DNA from: CAYJBH01 sp964371365
GTDB taxonomy: Bacteria > Bacillota > Clostridia > Oscillospirales > Ruminococcaceae
Assembly (NCBI GenBank): GCA_964371365.1
Contig: CAYJMO010000043.1
Span: 1-18,139, forward strand
DNA length: 18,139 nt
Direction of reading: 5' to 3'
The translations under genes and the position numbers were made by a program. Below, in pieces: positions 1 through 8,599 of the stretch. Numbering within the stretch: the first letter of the stretch is position 1; every line of letters begins with the position of its first letter. The notes below the pieces were generated by a model. That model worked only from the letters and a program-made list of their open reading frames with translations, searched no databases and was not told the DNA's origin.

Positions 1-11
1 TAGCATCAAGA

Positions 12-95
12 AAAGCCTTGAAATCCGCTCGCAGAGCGAATTTCAAAACAAACGCATAGCGTTTATGCTGAATAACTTGTTATTCAGTAGGCTTT
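12..95. repeat. cloverleaf-like structured element (four-way junction)
   Basis: Four perfect or near-perfect helices nest into one compact four-way junction. The outer helix P1 pairs 12-18 with 89-95 (AAAGCCT/AGGCTTT). P2 is 19-24 with 40-45, one C-A mismatch, then 26-30 with 34-38 around a GCA triloop. P3 is 50-55 with 59-64 around ATA. P4 is 68-75 with 80-87 around CTTG. About 64 of 84 bases are paired and the junction linkers are 0, 4, 3 and 1 bases. It is not a tRNA: no T-loop consensus and loops of 3-4 bases. It could be a structured RNA, the tail of an upstream transcript, or a mobile palindromic DNA repeat. Pairing is seen directly; any function is inference. Confidence 0.6.
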
Positions 96-117
96 ATTTA
101 TTTGCCTTTAAAAGCTA

Positions 118-146
118 TTGCGTTTTTTATTAAAATTTGGTAGAAT
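118..146 (+). promoter_or_regulatory. promoter of the eight-gene operon
   Basis: TTGCGT at 118-123 and TAGAAT at 141-146 are separated by 17 bases, with TGG directly before the -10 box (extended -10). The first start codon follows at 189, with AAAGGATG at 171-178 as ribosome binding site. No other good promoter was noticed in the following genes, which suggests this one drives the run to 9394. Confidence 0.6.
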
Positions 147-188
147 AAAGATATAGGTTTATCTGAACTGAAAGGATGTTCGAATAAC

Positions 189-2369
189 ATGAAAGCCAAT
201 ATAAAAAACAAGATATCTAAAGGGGCGCTGGACGACACCGTCTACCTCTCGATAGGCATGATTGTCAAAAACGAGACGCGCTATCTTCGCCGTTGCCTCA
301 GTGCGATGGTTGACCTGTTGAAAAAAACTAACGGCGAGCTTATCATAGTCGACACAGGATCAACCGACGACACGGTGGAGATTGCAAAGGAGTTTACCGA
401 CAAGGTCTATTTCTTTGAGTGGACAGGGGACTTTTCCGCCGCACGTAACGAGACACTTCGTCGTGCTGTCGGTGAGTGGTATATGTTTGTGGATGCGGAT
501 GAAATATTTGAGAGCACCGAGGGCATTGTCGAGTTAGTTACCTCTCATCAGCCATCCAAGGTGAGCCTTGGAGCCTATAATGTTCAAAACGTAATTAGAC
601 GTGAAAAAAATGAGTACGTCAACGCGACTTTATTCCGACTTCACCGCATGTATGAGGGTATCAAGTTCGAGCACCCTATACATGAGAACATAGCCATAAG
701 ACCGGGTTCACAGGCGATATATCTTCAAAATGTCAACTGTCTGCACTACGGCTATTCCGACGAGCTGACCAAAGCGGAAACAAAGCGCAAGGAACAGCGC
801 AACACCGAACTGCTGGAAAAATCTCTGGAAAAAGATCCGAACAATACCCACTTTCTTTTGCACTATATTCGAGAGTTTAATAAAGATGACGAAAAGTATG
901 AGTATCAGCTGGAGATTATCGAGCGCGGTGTCGAGGCATCAAAGAATCACGACAGCCACTATGCATTTCTTACCAACAGGATTACCAACTACATAAAGTA
1001 CGGTAAATATCAGGAGGCGAAAAAAGTTTATTTTGAGTTTATGGAAACTCACGACAGTTTGGTTTTCAGCGATATCGACTGTAGCTATTCCGTCGGAATG
1101 ACCGCCTATTATCACCGTGAATATGACATTGCCATAGAGGTGTTGGACAAATTCGTGCAGGCGTACAACAAGTTTGAAAATAATGCTATTGCAACCCCTG
1201 ATTTTGCCTTTAATCCACAGACGCGCCTATCTCCGCAGTTCAAGTTGGAGGGTGTTGTAACACTTGCCTACTGCCGATACAAGAATGGGGATGACACCGA
1301 TATTAAACGTCTGCCGGAACTTGCCGATCTGTCACAGACCATCATATCAAACGGAAATGCCCCCGGCTTTGCCGCCTTCCTCAACTACTGTAATGAGGCG
1401 AAGGAATATGCACAGCTACCCAAACTCTATCGCCAGTTGATGGACAAAACTTCACTTTTGGATTTTTTGGAGAAACGCATCAGTTCCATGACCAACGATC
1501 CAGAGGTGCGCGACGAGATAGTGCGGCAGTTTACGGTCGAGTTCGCCGGGAACGAGACACCGTTTATCGAGATGCAGTTTGTGCTCGCAGGCAAGAAAAA
1601 CTATCGCCTACTCTATAAAAGCGAGCTTTCAAAAAGGAGCGTAATCTCCCCCGACCTGTTGATGATAATGCTCAAAAACGGTGTGGGTTATGATGAGATA
1701 GACAAGGAACTCCCCAATATCATAGCACTAGACTCCTGTGCCGAGGTTACCTCAAAGNNNNNNNNNNNNNNNNNNNNNNNNNNNNNNNNNNNNNNNNNNN
1801 NNNNNNNNNNNNNNNNNNNNNTACGTAAAAACTCCCGCCCCGACGACCTGCGCGGACTGCATGTCTTCTCGTCACTCTGCCTCGTCGCTAATCGCACACA
1901 GATGCTTGAGCCGGAGGAACTGCACTTCTTGTTCACCCAGTACGCCGAGGCTCTGTACGAGATAATGAGATTAATGTACACCCCGTCAATGTTCCGACCG
2001 GAAAATATGGAGATGTTGCCGGCAAAGTACCGTTTTGCACATTGCATGAACGAGGTGAAATTGTCGCTTCAAAACAGCGAATATATCGAGGCGGTGCGCG
2101 GGCTGAAAAGAGCGCTTAAACTTCAAGGTGAGTTCGTCAGCAGCATAGAATACTATATGCACGACATACTCAAACAGGAGAGGGTCGGCAATCTTTCCAC
2201 CGAGGAGCAGAGCGAGTTTGAGGCACTTGCCGGGACGCTTATTGCCAAGGCGAGGGAGCTTGCGGCGGACGGCAAAAAGAATGAGGCGATGATGATAGTA
2301 AATCAACTGTCGACACTTATGCCTAACGATAAACGCATTAAGGCTCTAAAAGAGGAGCTAACACAATAA
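189..2369 (+). CDS. GT2-family glycosyltransferase with C-terminal helical (TPR-like) region
   Basis: Residues about 18-110 are a GT-A fold family 2 glycosyltransferase core: SIGMIVKNE near the nucleotide-binding strand, IIVDTGSTDDT at 52-62, GDFSAARNE at 80-88 and the metal/nucleotide-sugar DxD as D102-A-D104. The remaining roughly 600 residues lack membrane segments and look like repeated helical pairs, resembling bacterial TPR glycosyltransferases (SunS-like architecture). It probably transfers a sugar to a cell-surface glycan or protein; acceptor and donor cannot be read. The ATG at 189 has a good ribosome binding site. A run of 64 N (1758-1821) hides about 22 codons, but both flanks are open in the same frame. 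It leads an operon with a flippase and an RgpF-type protein, which supports an envelope-glycan role. The N-terminal domain is certain, the tail assignment less so. Confidence 0.85.
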   Translation: MKANIKNKISKGALDDTVYLSIGMIVKNETRYLRRCLSAMVDLLKKTNGELIIVDTGSTDDTVEIAKEFTDKVYFFEWTGDFSAARNETLRRAVGEWYMFVDADEIFESTEGIVELVTSHQPSKVSLGAYNVQNVIRREKNEYVNATLFRLHRMYEGIKFEHPIHENIAIRPGSQAIYLQNVNCLHYGYSDELTKAETKRKEQRNTELLEKSLEKDPNNTHFLLHYIREFNKDDEKYEYQLEIIERGVEASKNHDSHYAFLTNRITNYIKYGKYQEAKKVYFEFMETHDSLVFSDIDCSYSVGMTAYYHREYDIAIEVLDKFVQAYNKFENNAIATPDFAFNPQTRLSPQFKLEGVVTLAYCRYKNGDDTDIKRLPELADLSQTIISNGNAPGFAAFLNYCNEAKEYAQLPKLYRQLMDKTSLLDFLEKRISSMTNDPEVRDEIVRQFTVEFAGNETPFIEMQFVLAGKKNYRLLYKSELSKRSVISPDLLMIMLKNGVGYDEIDKELPNIIALDSCAEVTSKXXXXXXXXXXXXXXXXXXXXXXRKNSRPDDLRGLHVFSSLCLVANRTQMLEPEELHFLFTQYAEALYEIMRLMYTPSMFRPENMEMLPAKYRFAHCMNEVKLSLQNSEYIEAVRGLKRALKLQGEFVSSIEYYMHDILKQERVGNLSTEEQSEFEALAGTLIAKARELAADGKKNEAMMIVNQLSTLMPNDKRIKALKEELTQ
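1758..1821. other. assembly gap (64 N) inside the glycosyltransferase
   Basis: Sixty-four undetermined bases interrupt the coding region at codon 524. The number is not a multiple of three, yet the gap starts exactly at a codon boundary and the sequence after it stays in the same reading frame once one N shares a codon with the next two bases. The stated gap size is therefore consistent with an intact gene. Confidence 0.98.
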
Positions 2370-2385
2370 GGAAAGGAAAAAGCTG

Positions 2386-3081
2386 ATGAGAGAAAAAATT
2401 TATGAGGGCAAATCCAAAATAATACTTACCGGTGAGGACGACAAAAGTGTAGTTATCCGCTATAAAGACACCGCGACAGCCTTTAACGGCGAGAAGAAGG
2501 CGGAGTTAGAGGGCAAAGGTCTGCTCAACGCCGAGATAAGTGAGATAATCTTTGATCGTCTCGAAAAAGCAGGTATAAAAACCCACCGTATCCGCCGTAT
2601 CAGTGACACCGACTTTCTTGTCAAAAAGGTTGAAGTTGTCATGGTGGAGGTTATAATTCGTAATGTCGCCGCCGGCAGTTTTTCCCGTCGTTTCGGCACA
2701 CCGGAGGGCACCGAGCTGAAAAACATCATCGTCGAGTTTAGCTTTAAGAGTGATGAATACGGCGACCCGATGATAAACAACAGCCAAATCACCGCAATAG
2801 GACTTGCCACTGAGAAGGAACTTGAGCAGATGGCGTCCGATGCACTCAAGGTCAACGAGATTATGGGCGAGATGTTTGCAAAGGTCGGTATACGCCTTGT
2901 TGACTTCAAGTTGGAGTTCGGTCGTTTTGACGGTGAGATACTGCTCTGTGACGAGATATCCCCCGACTCCTGCCGTTTTTGGGATATTAAAACAGGTGAA
3001 AAGTTGGATAAAGACCGCTTTCGCCGCGATCTCGGCGACGTGCTTGAAGGATATCGTGATGTTCTCAACCGCCTCGGATAA
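2386..3081 (+). CDS. purC: phosphoribosylaminoimidazole-succinocarboxamide synthase (SAICAR synthetase)
   Basis: This enzyme joins CAIR and aspartate with ATP to make SAICAR, step eight of purine synthesis (as counted in bacteria), in the cytosol. Seen: YEGKSKII at the N-terminus (ATP-grasp-like lobe), the NVAAGSFSRRFG segment near 106-117, and the family signature DEISPDSCRFWD near 188-199 followed by GEKLDKDRFRRDLG. Length 231 residues is normal for the bacterial single-domain form. AAGGAAAGGA at 2368-2377 is a strong ribosome binding site, 16 bases after the previous stop. It sits apart from other pur genes here and next to a folate gene; later purine synthesis uses 10-formyl-THF. Identification is very secure. 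Confidence 0.97.
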   Translation: MREKIYEGKSKIILTGEDDKSVVIRYKDTATAFNGEKKAELEGKGLLNAEISEIIFDRLEKAGIKTHRIRRISDTDFLVKKVEVVMVEVIIRNVAAGSFSRRFGTPEGTELKNIIVEFSFKSDEYGDPMINNSQITAIGLATEKELEQMASDALKVNEIMGEMFAKVGIRLVDFKLEFGRFDGEILLCDEISPDSCRFWDIKTGEKLDKDRFRRDLGDVLEGYRDVLNRLG

Positions 3082-3653
3082 TGTCTGACAAACAACTGTG
3101 CCGCAGGGAGGCGAGGGATATCATGTTGGACGATGCCTATCGCCTCTTTGCAGACGGTGCGATAATCGAGCTGTTACTGCCGTTGCTCAGCGGTGCAAAG
3201 TGTGTGATGTGCTATGCCTCGGGTGAACGAGAGCCGTCAACGCTGTCCTTGATAGAAAACCTGTTAAAAAAAGGTGTCCGCGTTGCACTCCCACGATGTG
3301 ATCGGGAGCAAAAAGGTGTTATGTCGGCGCGTGAAATTAAGTCACTTTGTGAACTGTCGCCCGGCGCATACGGCATACCGGAGCCGCCCGAGACAAGCCC
3401 TGTTATGCTAAAAGAGGAGATGGATGTTGTAATAATGCCCTGCGTTGCGACCGACCGCCACGGTGTGCGCCTTGGTCACGGCGCAGGCTACTACGACAGA
3501 TTTTTAGGTGATATCGACCGTAGAACGATATGTCTTTGCTATGAACGGTTTGTGTTTGAGAGCTTGCCCCATGATGCTCACGACTGCATTCCGGACTGCA
3601 TTATAACCGAGAAAGAGGTGAGATGGGCAACCGATATCGCAAACTTGCGATAA
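3081..3653 (+). CDS. 5-formyltetrahydrofolate cyclo-ligase family protein
   Basis: The family (COG0212; YqgN/YgfA/FAU type) converts 5-formyl-THF to 5,10-methenyl-THF with ATP, returning stored folate to the one-carbon pool. Seen: basic N-terminal KQLCRREAR, the GEREPST segment at 48-54 that fits the formyl-folate pocket, and the ATP-binding signature GVRLGHGAGYYDRFL at 128-142. Length 190 is typical. The start codon overlaps the purC stop as TAATG with no strong SD of its own, so translation is probably coupled to purC. Its 3' end overlaps the flippase gene by 31 bases. Folate-using products nearby (TrmFO, and thymidylate synthesis supplied by Dut) fit its role. Confidence 0.93.
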   Translation: MSDKQLCRREARDIMLDDAYRLFADGAIIELLLPLLSGAKCVMCYASGEREPSTLSLIENLLKKGVRVALPRCDREQKGVMSAREIKSLCELSPGAYGIPEPPETSPVMLKEEMDVVIMPCVATDRHGVRLGHGAGYYDRFLGDIDRRTICLCYERFVFESLPHDAHDCIPDCIITEKEVRWATDIANLR

Positions 3654-5038
3654 ACACAATACTGCTTGCGATAAGCACCTTTAGCTCCAAGCTACTGGTT
3701 TTTTTGTTGTTGCCACTTTATACCTATGTCCTCTCGCCGGAGTCGTTTGGTCGCGCCGATATGCTACTGCAGACTGCAAACCTTTTGTTGCCGGTCGTGT
3801 CGGTGGGGATAATGCATGCGGTGGTGCGGTTTGGTCTGGATAAAGGATACTCGCGACAGACGGTCTTTACAACCGCTGCGGTGGTGCTCGGCATCGGTCT
3901 TGCCGTCTTTGCCTGCACCGTGCCGCTACTCTCCTTTCTCGATCACGTGGGGAGCTATGCGCCGCTATTGTTGCTCTTTCTTATCACCGCGTTGACCCGC
4001 TCCCTTTTTTCCCAGTTTGTGAGGACACAACACTATATCCGACTTTATGCCCTTGACGGGCTTTTATCCACTATCTACACAATTATCTTTAATCTCGTCT
4101 TTTTGGTATGGTTACAGCTTGATGTCGTGGGATATCTGCTCGCTATCATCGTTGCGGACTCGCTATCCTGCCTTTTTCTGTTCACTGTGGCGGGGCTCGG
4201 CAGATTTTTTCGCCTTAAAAGCATTAAAAAAAGTGTCGCCCGTGCAATGTTGCTCTATGCATTGCCGTTAATACCGACCCAGATGTTCTGGTGGATAACC
4301 AACGTGTCGGACAGATTCTTTATCACCTACATGATAGGCGAGGCGGAGAACGGATTATATGCGACAGCTTACAGGATCCCCTCCATCGTCAGCATAGCCT
4401 CCACCATCTTTATCGAGGCATGGCAACTCTCGTCGGTCAGTGAGGATAACCCGATAAAGCGTCAAAAATTTTTCTCCGAAATATTTCTTGCACTTCAGGG
4501 CGTCTGTTTTGTTGCGGCCGGTTTTTTGATTATCAGCTGTCGATTTATCATGTCCATAATAGTGGACGAGCGATATTTCCTCGCCTGGCAGTACATCCCG
4601 ACCCTTATCATGGCGACCATCTTTTCCTGCTTTGTGTCCTTCCTCGGCAGTGTTTATATGGTTAAAAAACGCAGTATTGTGACCTTTATCACCATGATGA
4701 TAGGTGCAGGGGCAAATCTGTTGCTCAACTTCCTGTTGATTCCGATTTTAGGGGTGTCCGGTGCGGCACTCGCGACGGTAGCAAGCTATCTGCTCGTTTT
4801 TATAATTCGTGCTGTAAACAGTAGAAAATATATTAAGATTAACTTTAACGTTTTAAAGATCATTATCAATATCCTCCTGCTGTCCGGAATGTGTGTTGTG
4901 ATGATATTTGAAGTGGATTACTACTATGTCATATGCAGTATGTTGTTAGTGGCGGTGGTTGCACTTAACGTAGGGGCGCTTTTAGATACCGTGATGAAGA
5001 TGCTTCACCGCGGCAACCCTCAAAAGGATACTATATGA
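3623..5038 (+). CDS. polysaccharide flippase (Wzx-like, MOP superfamily)
   Basis: A strongly hydrophobic 471-residue protein with around 14 predicted membrane helices. The N-terminus (KLAINTILLAISTFSSKLL then LLLPLYTYVLSPESFG) matches polysaccharide-biosynthesis exporters of the MOP superfamily, which flip lipid-linked glycans across the membrane. The ATG at 3623 gives the usual short basic tail before helix 1 and has AAGAGGTG just upstream, so the 31-base overlap with the cyclo-ligase gene looks real rather than a start error. Its stop overlaps the dut start as ATGA. With the GT2 gene and the RgpF-type gene it forms the glycan half of this operon. The flipped substrate is unknown. A MATE drug exporter is less likely given the N-terminal pattern. 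Confidence 0.88.
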   Translation: MGNRYRKLAINTILLAISTFSSKLLVFLLLPLYTYVLSPESFGRADMLLQTANLLLPVVSVGIMHAVVRFGLDKGYSRQTVFTTAAVVLGIGLAVFACTVPLLSFLDHVGSYAPLLLLFLITALTRSLFSQFVRTQHYIRLYALDGLLSTIYTIIFNLVFLVWLQLDVVGYLLAIIVADSLSCLFLFTVAGLGRFFRLKSIKKSVARAMLLYALPLIPTQMFWWITNVSDRFFITYMIGEAENGLYATAYRIPSIVSIASTIFIEAWQLSSVSEDNPIKRQKFFSEIFLALQGVCFVAAGFLIISCRFIMSIIVDERYFLAWQYIPTLIMATIFSCFVSFLGSVYMVKKRSIVTFITMMIGAGANLLLNFLLIPILGVSGAALATVASYLLVFIIRAVNSRKYIKINFNVLKIIINILLLSGMCVVMIFEVDYYYVICSMLLVAVVALNVGALLDTVMKMLHRGNPQKDTI

Positions 5039-5478
5039 ACGAAGTACTAATAAAAAAACTCACCGATACGGCAACCCTCCCGAAATATGCAACCCCCGGC
5101 TCGGCGGCGGTGGACATCTGCGCCGACTGCCCGGGCGGACTTTTGCTACTGCAAGGGGAGATTACCCTACTGCCGACCGGATTGTCGCTCGCGATACCGT
5201 ATGGTTATGTCGGGCTTTTATTTGTCCGCAGTGGTCTTTCGCTTAAAGGAGTCTGTCTTTCCAACGGTGTCGGTGTCATCGACAGTGACTACAGAGGGGA
5301 ACTCAAGGTAGCTATGGTCAACAACTCCGACGAGTCGATATTAATAGAACATGCCATGCGCATAGCACAGCTTATGATAACACCTTTTTCTCAACCTGTT
5401 TTCATCGAGAGTGACGAACTTTCCACTACCGAGCGTGGGGCCGGTGGATTTGGCTCGACCGGAACGATAGAGCTATGA
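5035..5478 (+). CDS. dut: dUTP diphosphatase (trimeric dUTPase)
   Basis: Hydrolyses dUTP to dUMP and pyrophosphate, keeping uracil out of DNA and supplying dUMP for thymidylate synthesis. All five dUTPase motifs are visible in order: ATPGSAAVDI (19-28), VRSGLSLKGV (64-73), GVIDSDYRGEL (80-90, catalytic Asp expected at D83), RIAQLMI and the C-terminal P-loop-like RGAGGFGSTG. Length 147 is normal for the homotrimeric form. It starts within ATGA overlapping the flippase stop, with AAAAGGA upstream, and ends in another ATGA shared with trmFO, so three adjacent genes are translationally coupled. Confidence 0.97.
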   Translation: MNEVLIKKLTDTATLPKYATPGSAAVDICADCPGGLLLLQGEITLLPTGLSLAIPYGYVGLLFVRSGLSLKGVCLSNGVGVIDSDYRGELKVAMVNNSDESILIEHAMRIAQLMITPFSQPVFIESDELSTTERGAGGFGSTGTIEL

Positions 5479-6761
5479 AAGTGACCATAATCGGCGCAGG
5501 CCTCGCCGGCTGTGAAGCGGCACTCTATCTTGCGAAAAATGGGGTGAGTATAACACTGTTGGAGCAAAAACCAATCAGAAAATCACCGGCGCACAGTGCC
5601 GAAGGGGTGGCGGAATTAGTCTGCTCCAACTCACTCGGTGCAAAGCGGACCGGTTCCGCATCGGGGCTTTTAAAGGAGGAGGCAAAGGTGCTCGGTGGCA
5701 CACTTTTCCATATAGCCCAGCGGTGTGAAGTGCCCGCAGGTGGTGCACTCGCGGTGGAGAGGCACCTTTTCTCCGACGAGGTGGCAAGGGAGATAGAACG
5801 GCAGCCGTTAATCACGCTTGAAAGTCGGGTGGTCGACCGTCTGCCGGATGGTATCTGTCTTATCGCGACAGGTCCCATGACGGAACCCCCTTTCTCAGAG
5901 GTTTTAAGCGAGTTGGTCGGTGGGTTTTTGTCCTACCACGATGCCGCCGCGCCGATAGTAAGTGCCGACAGTCTTGTGATGGAACACTGCTTTGCCGCCT
6001 CACGCTACGGCAGGGGCGGGGATGACTATATCAACTGCCCGATGGATAAAGAGCAGTATTATAGTTTTGCAGAGGCTCTTCTTTCGGCAGAGCGAGCGCC
6101 GTTACATGATTTTGATCGTGTATATGAGGGGTGCATGCCGGTGGAGATTCTCGCCTCACGAGGGGTGGATAGTATGCGATTTGGACCGCTGAAACCGGTG
6201 GGACTGTGTGACCCGGCAACCGGTAGACGCCCTTTCGCCAACCTGCAACTTCGTAAAGAGGATGTCGACGGTCGTCTTTTAAACCTTGTTGGTTTTCAGA
6301 CTAACCTTAAGTTTTCGGAGCAAAGACGAGTTTTCGGTATGATACCGGCTTTAAGGAATGCCGAATATGTACGATATGGAGTTATGCATCGCAACAGCTT
6401 TATCGACAGCCCGAGGGTGCTCGCCCCCGACCTGTCGCTCAAAGATCACCCCGATGTATTTGTTGCCGGTGGACTTACCGGTTTTGAGGGATACAGCGAG
6501 AGTATAACAAACGGACTGCTTGCGGCTCGTTTCATCTTAGCAAGACTAAAGGGGGAGGAGTTGGAGATGCCTCCTGCAAAGACAATGTGTGGCGGATTGA
6601 TGCGATATATAATGACCGAGAATAAAGATTTTCAACCACAGGGCGCGGCGATGGGGATAATCCCTCCCCTCGACTATCGTGAGAGGGATAAACGAAAACG
6701 ATATGAACTGCTCGCCGAGAGAGCGCTGTGCGAGATGGATATTTATAAAGGAACGATATGA
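5475..6761 (+). CDS. trmFO: methylenetetrahydrofolate--tRNA-(uracil-5-)-methyltransferase TrmFO
   Basis: A folate- and FAD-dependent enzyme that makes 5-methyluridine at position 54 of the tRNA T-loop, taking the carbon from 5,10-methylene-THF instead of SAM. Seen: N-terminal dinucleotide-binding motif VTIIGAGLAGCEAALYLA (3-20), ELVCSNSLGA with C50 and YEGCMPVEILASRG with C220, positions that match the two functionally important cysteines of the Bacillus enzyme, plus GDDYINCPM and the C-terminal GGLTGFEGYSES FAD-site segment. Length 428 is close to the usual 430-440. ATGA overlaps on both sides couple it to dut and the RgpF-type gene. Typical of Bacillota, which use TrmFO rather than TrmA. 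Confidence 0.97.
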   Translation: MKVTIIGAGLAGCEAALYLAKNGVSITLLEQKPIRKSPAHSAEGVAELVCSNSLGAKRTGSASGLLKEEAKVLGGTLFHIAQRCEVPAGGALAVERHLFSDEVAREIERQPLITLESRVVDRLPDGICLIATGPMTEPPFSEVLSELVGGFLSYHDAAAPIVSADSLVMEHCFAASRYGRGGDDYINCPMDKEQYYSFAEALLSAERAPLHDFDRVYEGCMPVEILASRGVDSMRFGPLKPVGLCDPATGRRPFANLQLRKEDVDGRLLNLVGFQTNLKFSEQRRVFGMIPALRNAEYVRYGVMHRNSFIDSPRVLAPDLSLKDHPDVFVAGGLTGFEGYSESITNGLLAARFILARLKGEELEMPPAKTMCGGLMRYIMTENKDFQPQGAAMGIIPPLDYRERDKRKRYELLAERALCEMDIYKGTI

Positions 6762-8587
6762 AACTGACAGACGGTGCAAAACGGCTCAATATATTTGCAT
6801 ACTTCGATCCGGACGGCGTGGTGGATGACTATGTTGTCTACCTTTTGCGTGAGATGAGGTGCTATTGTACCGAGCAACATCTCGTGGTCAACGGATTTTT
6901 ACTGCCGGATGAGGAGGAAAAACTCGCGCCTTTCTGTGACGTGATAATCAAGCGTGAAAACGAGGGGTATGACATTACCGCCTACAAGGTCGGTTTTCTC
7001 TCGGTAAAAGATATTGAACGGTTTGATGAGGTGCTCTTTTTCAACCAAAGCATCTATGGGCCGCTTTTTTCAATGGAAAACATGTTTTGTGACATGGCAG
7101 GGCGTGATGTCGACTTTTGGGGGTTGACACGTCATAAGGGTGGGATGGCGTCCACCTGGGATAACAAACCGTTCCCACCACACCTGCAGAGTTTTTTCTT
7201 TGCGGTGAGAGGTGAGATGTTGCAGGATGGGCGTTTCAAAGAGTATTGGCAAAACCTCGCCGACATCGATGGCTACTGGAGTGCGGTGGACACCCACGAG
7301 GTGAAATTCACGCAGTATTTTGCCTCTCTCGGCTACAGATGGGACAGCTACATTGATACCACTAAATATGAGAGCATTAACGACTACCACCTGATGGGTA
7401 TGCCGGAGTTGGTGCTGGAAATGGGCTGTCCGTTTGTTAAGCGAAAGAGTTTTTTGACAGATAATGTTGACTACCTCTCAAGTGTTCAAGGGTCTGCTAC
7501 AAATTCTATCTATAAATATATTAAAAACAAAACAGTATATCCTTTTGAATTGATAGCTCAAAATCTATTGCGCACCTGCGATATATACAGTATAACTACG
7601 GCAATTGCACCGGTATTCGATAGTGGGGGGATAAAAAATACAACAAAATCAAAGGTTGCAGTTGTCATATGGATATCGAGCGGAAAGTTAAACGATTTTT
7701 TATTAGAAACAATAATAAAATACAGCGAAAGCTATGATGTGTTTTGTCTATCGTCCGACCCTGAAACGTCAATTTCAGGAGTAGAAACAACCACAATTTC
7801 GACAGATGGTTTGAACTATATCTGCGGTGAAATGCTCGACAGTTTAGAAAGTTATGACTTCCTTTTATACCTAAATGACAATATCCCACTTTTATTAAAA
7901 GAGTTTGAGGACGCCACTACACTGCTGAGCGCTGTGGAGTGTCTTGAACCCGAGGGGTGTGTCGATATATTAAACAAAAATCCACAGTTCGGTTTGCTTG
8001 TGCCCCCTCAAAATTATCATCAAGAGGTGTTTTTCGGTGGTACCAACTGGAGCGATGTGAAAAATACAGTTGAAAAAAGGTTGATAGAGCAAAACATGAA
8101 TTTCCCTTTGTGTGAAAGAGATATTTCGCTTGCTGTGCGAGGTAATATGTTTTTTGCTGACAGTAAAATACTCGAAAAACTAAAAGGCTTTGTTTTTGAT
8201 GATGAGTTATGCGATGGGCTGCAACCGGCATCGGAGTATATTCTGCCTATAGCCGCACAATCAGCCGGATATATGACAGGGATCGCGACAACTGCTTCAC
8301 ATGCATTTTTGCAGATGGCATATCGAGGGGAACTATTAAATAGATTTTCACATATGTCAAGCTCTAAGACGTTAAGGACATTTCACGGTGCAGAACATCG
8401 AATGAACAGTATCATAAATTTTTACAACGAGCGACGATTTCAGATGACCTTACACCAGGCATACGCCGGCAACCTTAAGTTTAAAGACAAGCTATTTATT
8501 GTAGCACAGCTTTTTATAAAGCCGGAAACGTTTAAAAAGCTCCGCCGAGGTAAGGAGGAGCCACAGCCGATTGACCTACTTGATTAA
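6758..8587 (+). CDS. rhamnan synthesis F family protein (RgpF-like)
   Basis: The N-terminal half carries landmarks of the RgpF family (PF05045): RLNIFAYFDPDG, NEGYDITAYK at 68-77, NQSIYGPL at 96-103 and DFWGLT at 119-124. RgpF proteins act in rhamnose-containing cell-wall polysaccharide assembly in streptococci and are treated as glycosyltransferases. Length 609 is close to full-length members; no membrane helix is obvious, so it likely works at the inner face of the membrane. The start lies in an ATGA overlap with trmFO and has AAAGGA upstream. Base composition is uneven: by hand count 7201-7260 is about 52% GC while 7501-7560 is about 20%, so the middle (roughly residues 242-380) is AT-rich. 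Sugar specificity is not readable. Confidence 0.85.
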   Translation: MKLTDGAKRLNIFAYFDPDGVVDDYVVYLLREMRCYCTEQHLVVNGFLLPDEEEKLAPFCDVIIKRENEGYDITAYKVGFLSVKDIERFDEVLFFNQSIYGPLFSMENMFCDMAGRDVDFWGLTRHKGGMASTWDNKPFPPHLQSFFFAVRGEMLQDGRFKEYWQNLADIDGYWSAVDTHEVKFTQYFASLGYRWDSYIDTTKYESINDYHLMGMPELVLEMGCPFVKRKSFLTDNVDYLSSVQGSATNSIYKYIKNKTVYPFELIAQNLLRTCDIYSITTAIAPVFDSGGIKNTTKSKVAVVIWISSGKLNDFLLETIIKYSESYDVFCLSSDPETSISGVETTTISTDGLNYICGEMLDSLESYDFLLYLNDNIPLLLKEFEDATTLLSAVECLEPEGCVDILNKNPQFGLLVPPQNYHQEVFFGGTNWSDVKNTVEKRLIEQNMNFPLCERDISLAVRGNMFFADSKILEKLKGFVFDDELCDGLQPASEYILPIAAQSAGYMTGIATTASHAFLQMAYRGELLNRFSHMSSSKTLRTFHGAEHRMNSIINFYNERRFQMTLHQAYAGNLKFKDKLFIVAQLFIKPETFKKLRRGKEEPQPIDLLD

Positions 8588-8599
8588 TTAGGAGACACA

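Noticed and set aside
12..95. tRNA gene reading of the cloverleaf
   Set aside because: Loops are 3-4 bases, there is no GTTCNANNC T-loop and no seven-base anticodon loop; helix lengths do not match.
2460..3095. Long minus-strand open frame opposite purC
   Set aside because: It mirrors purC codons, is rich in S and R as expected of a shadow frame, and has no family likeness.
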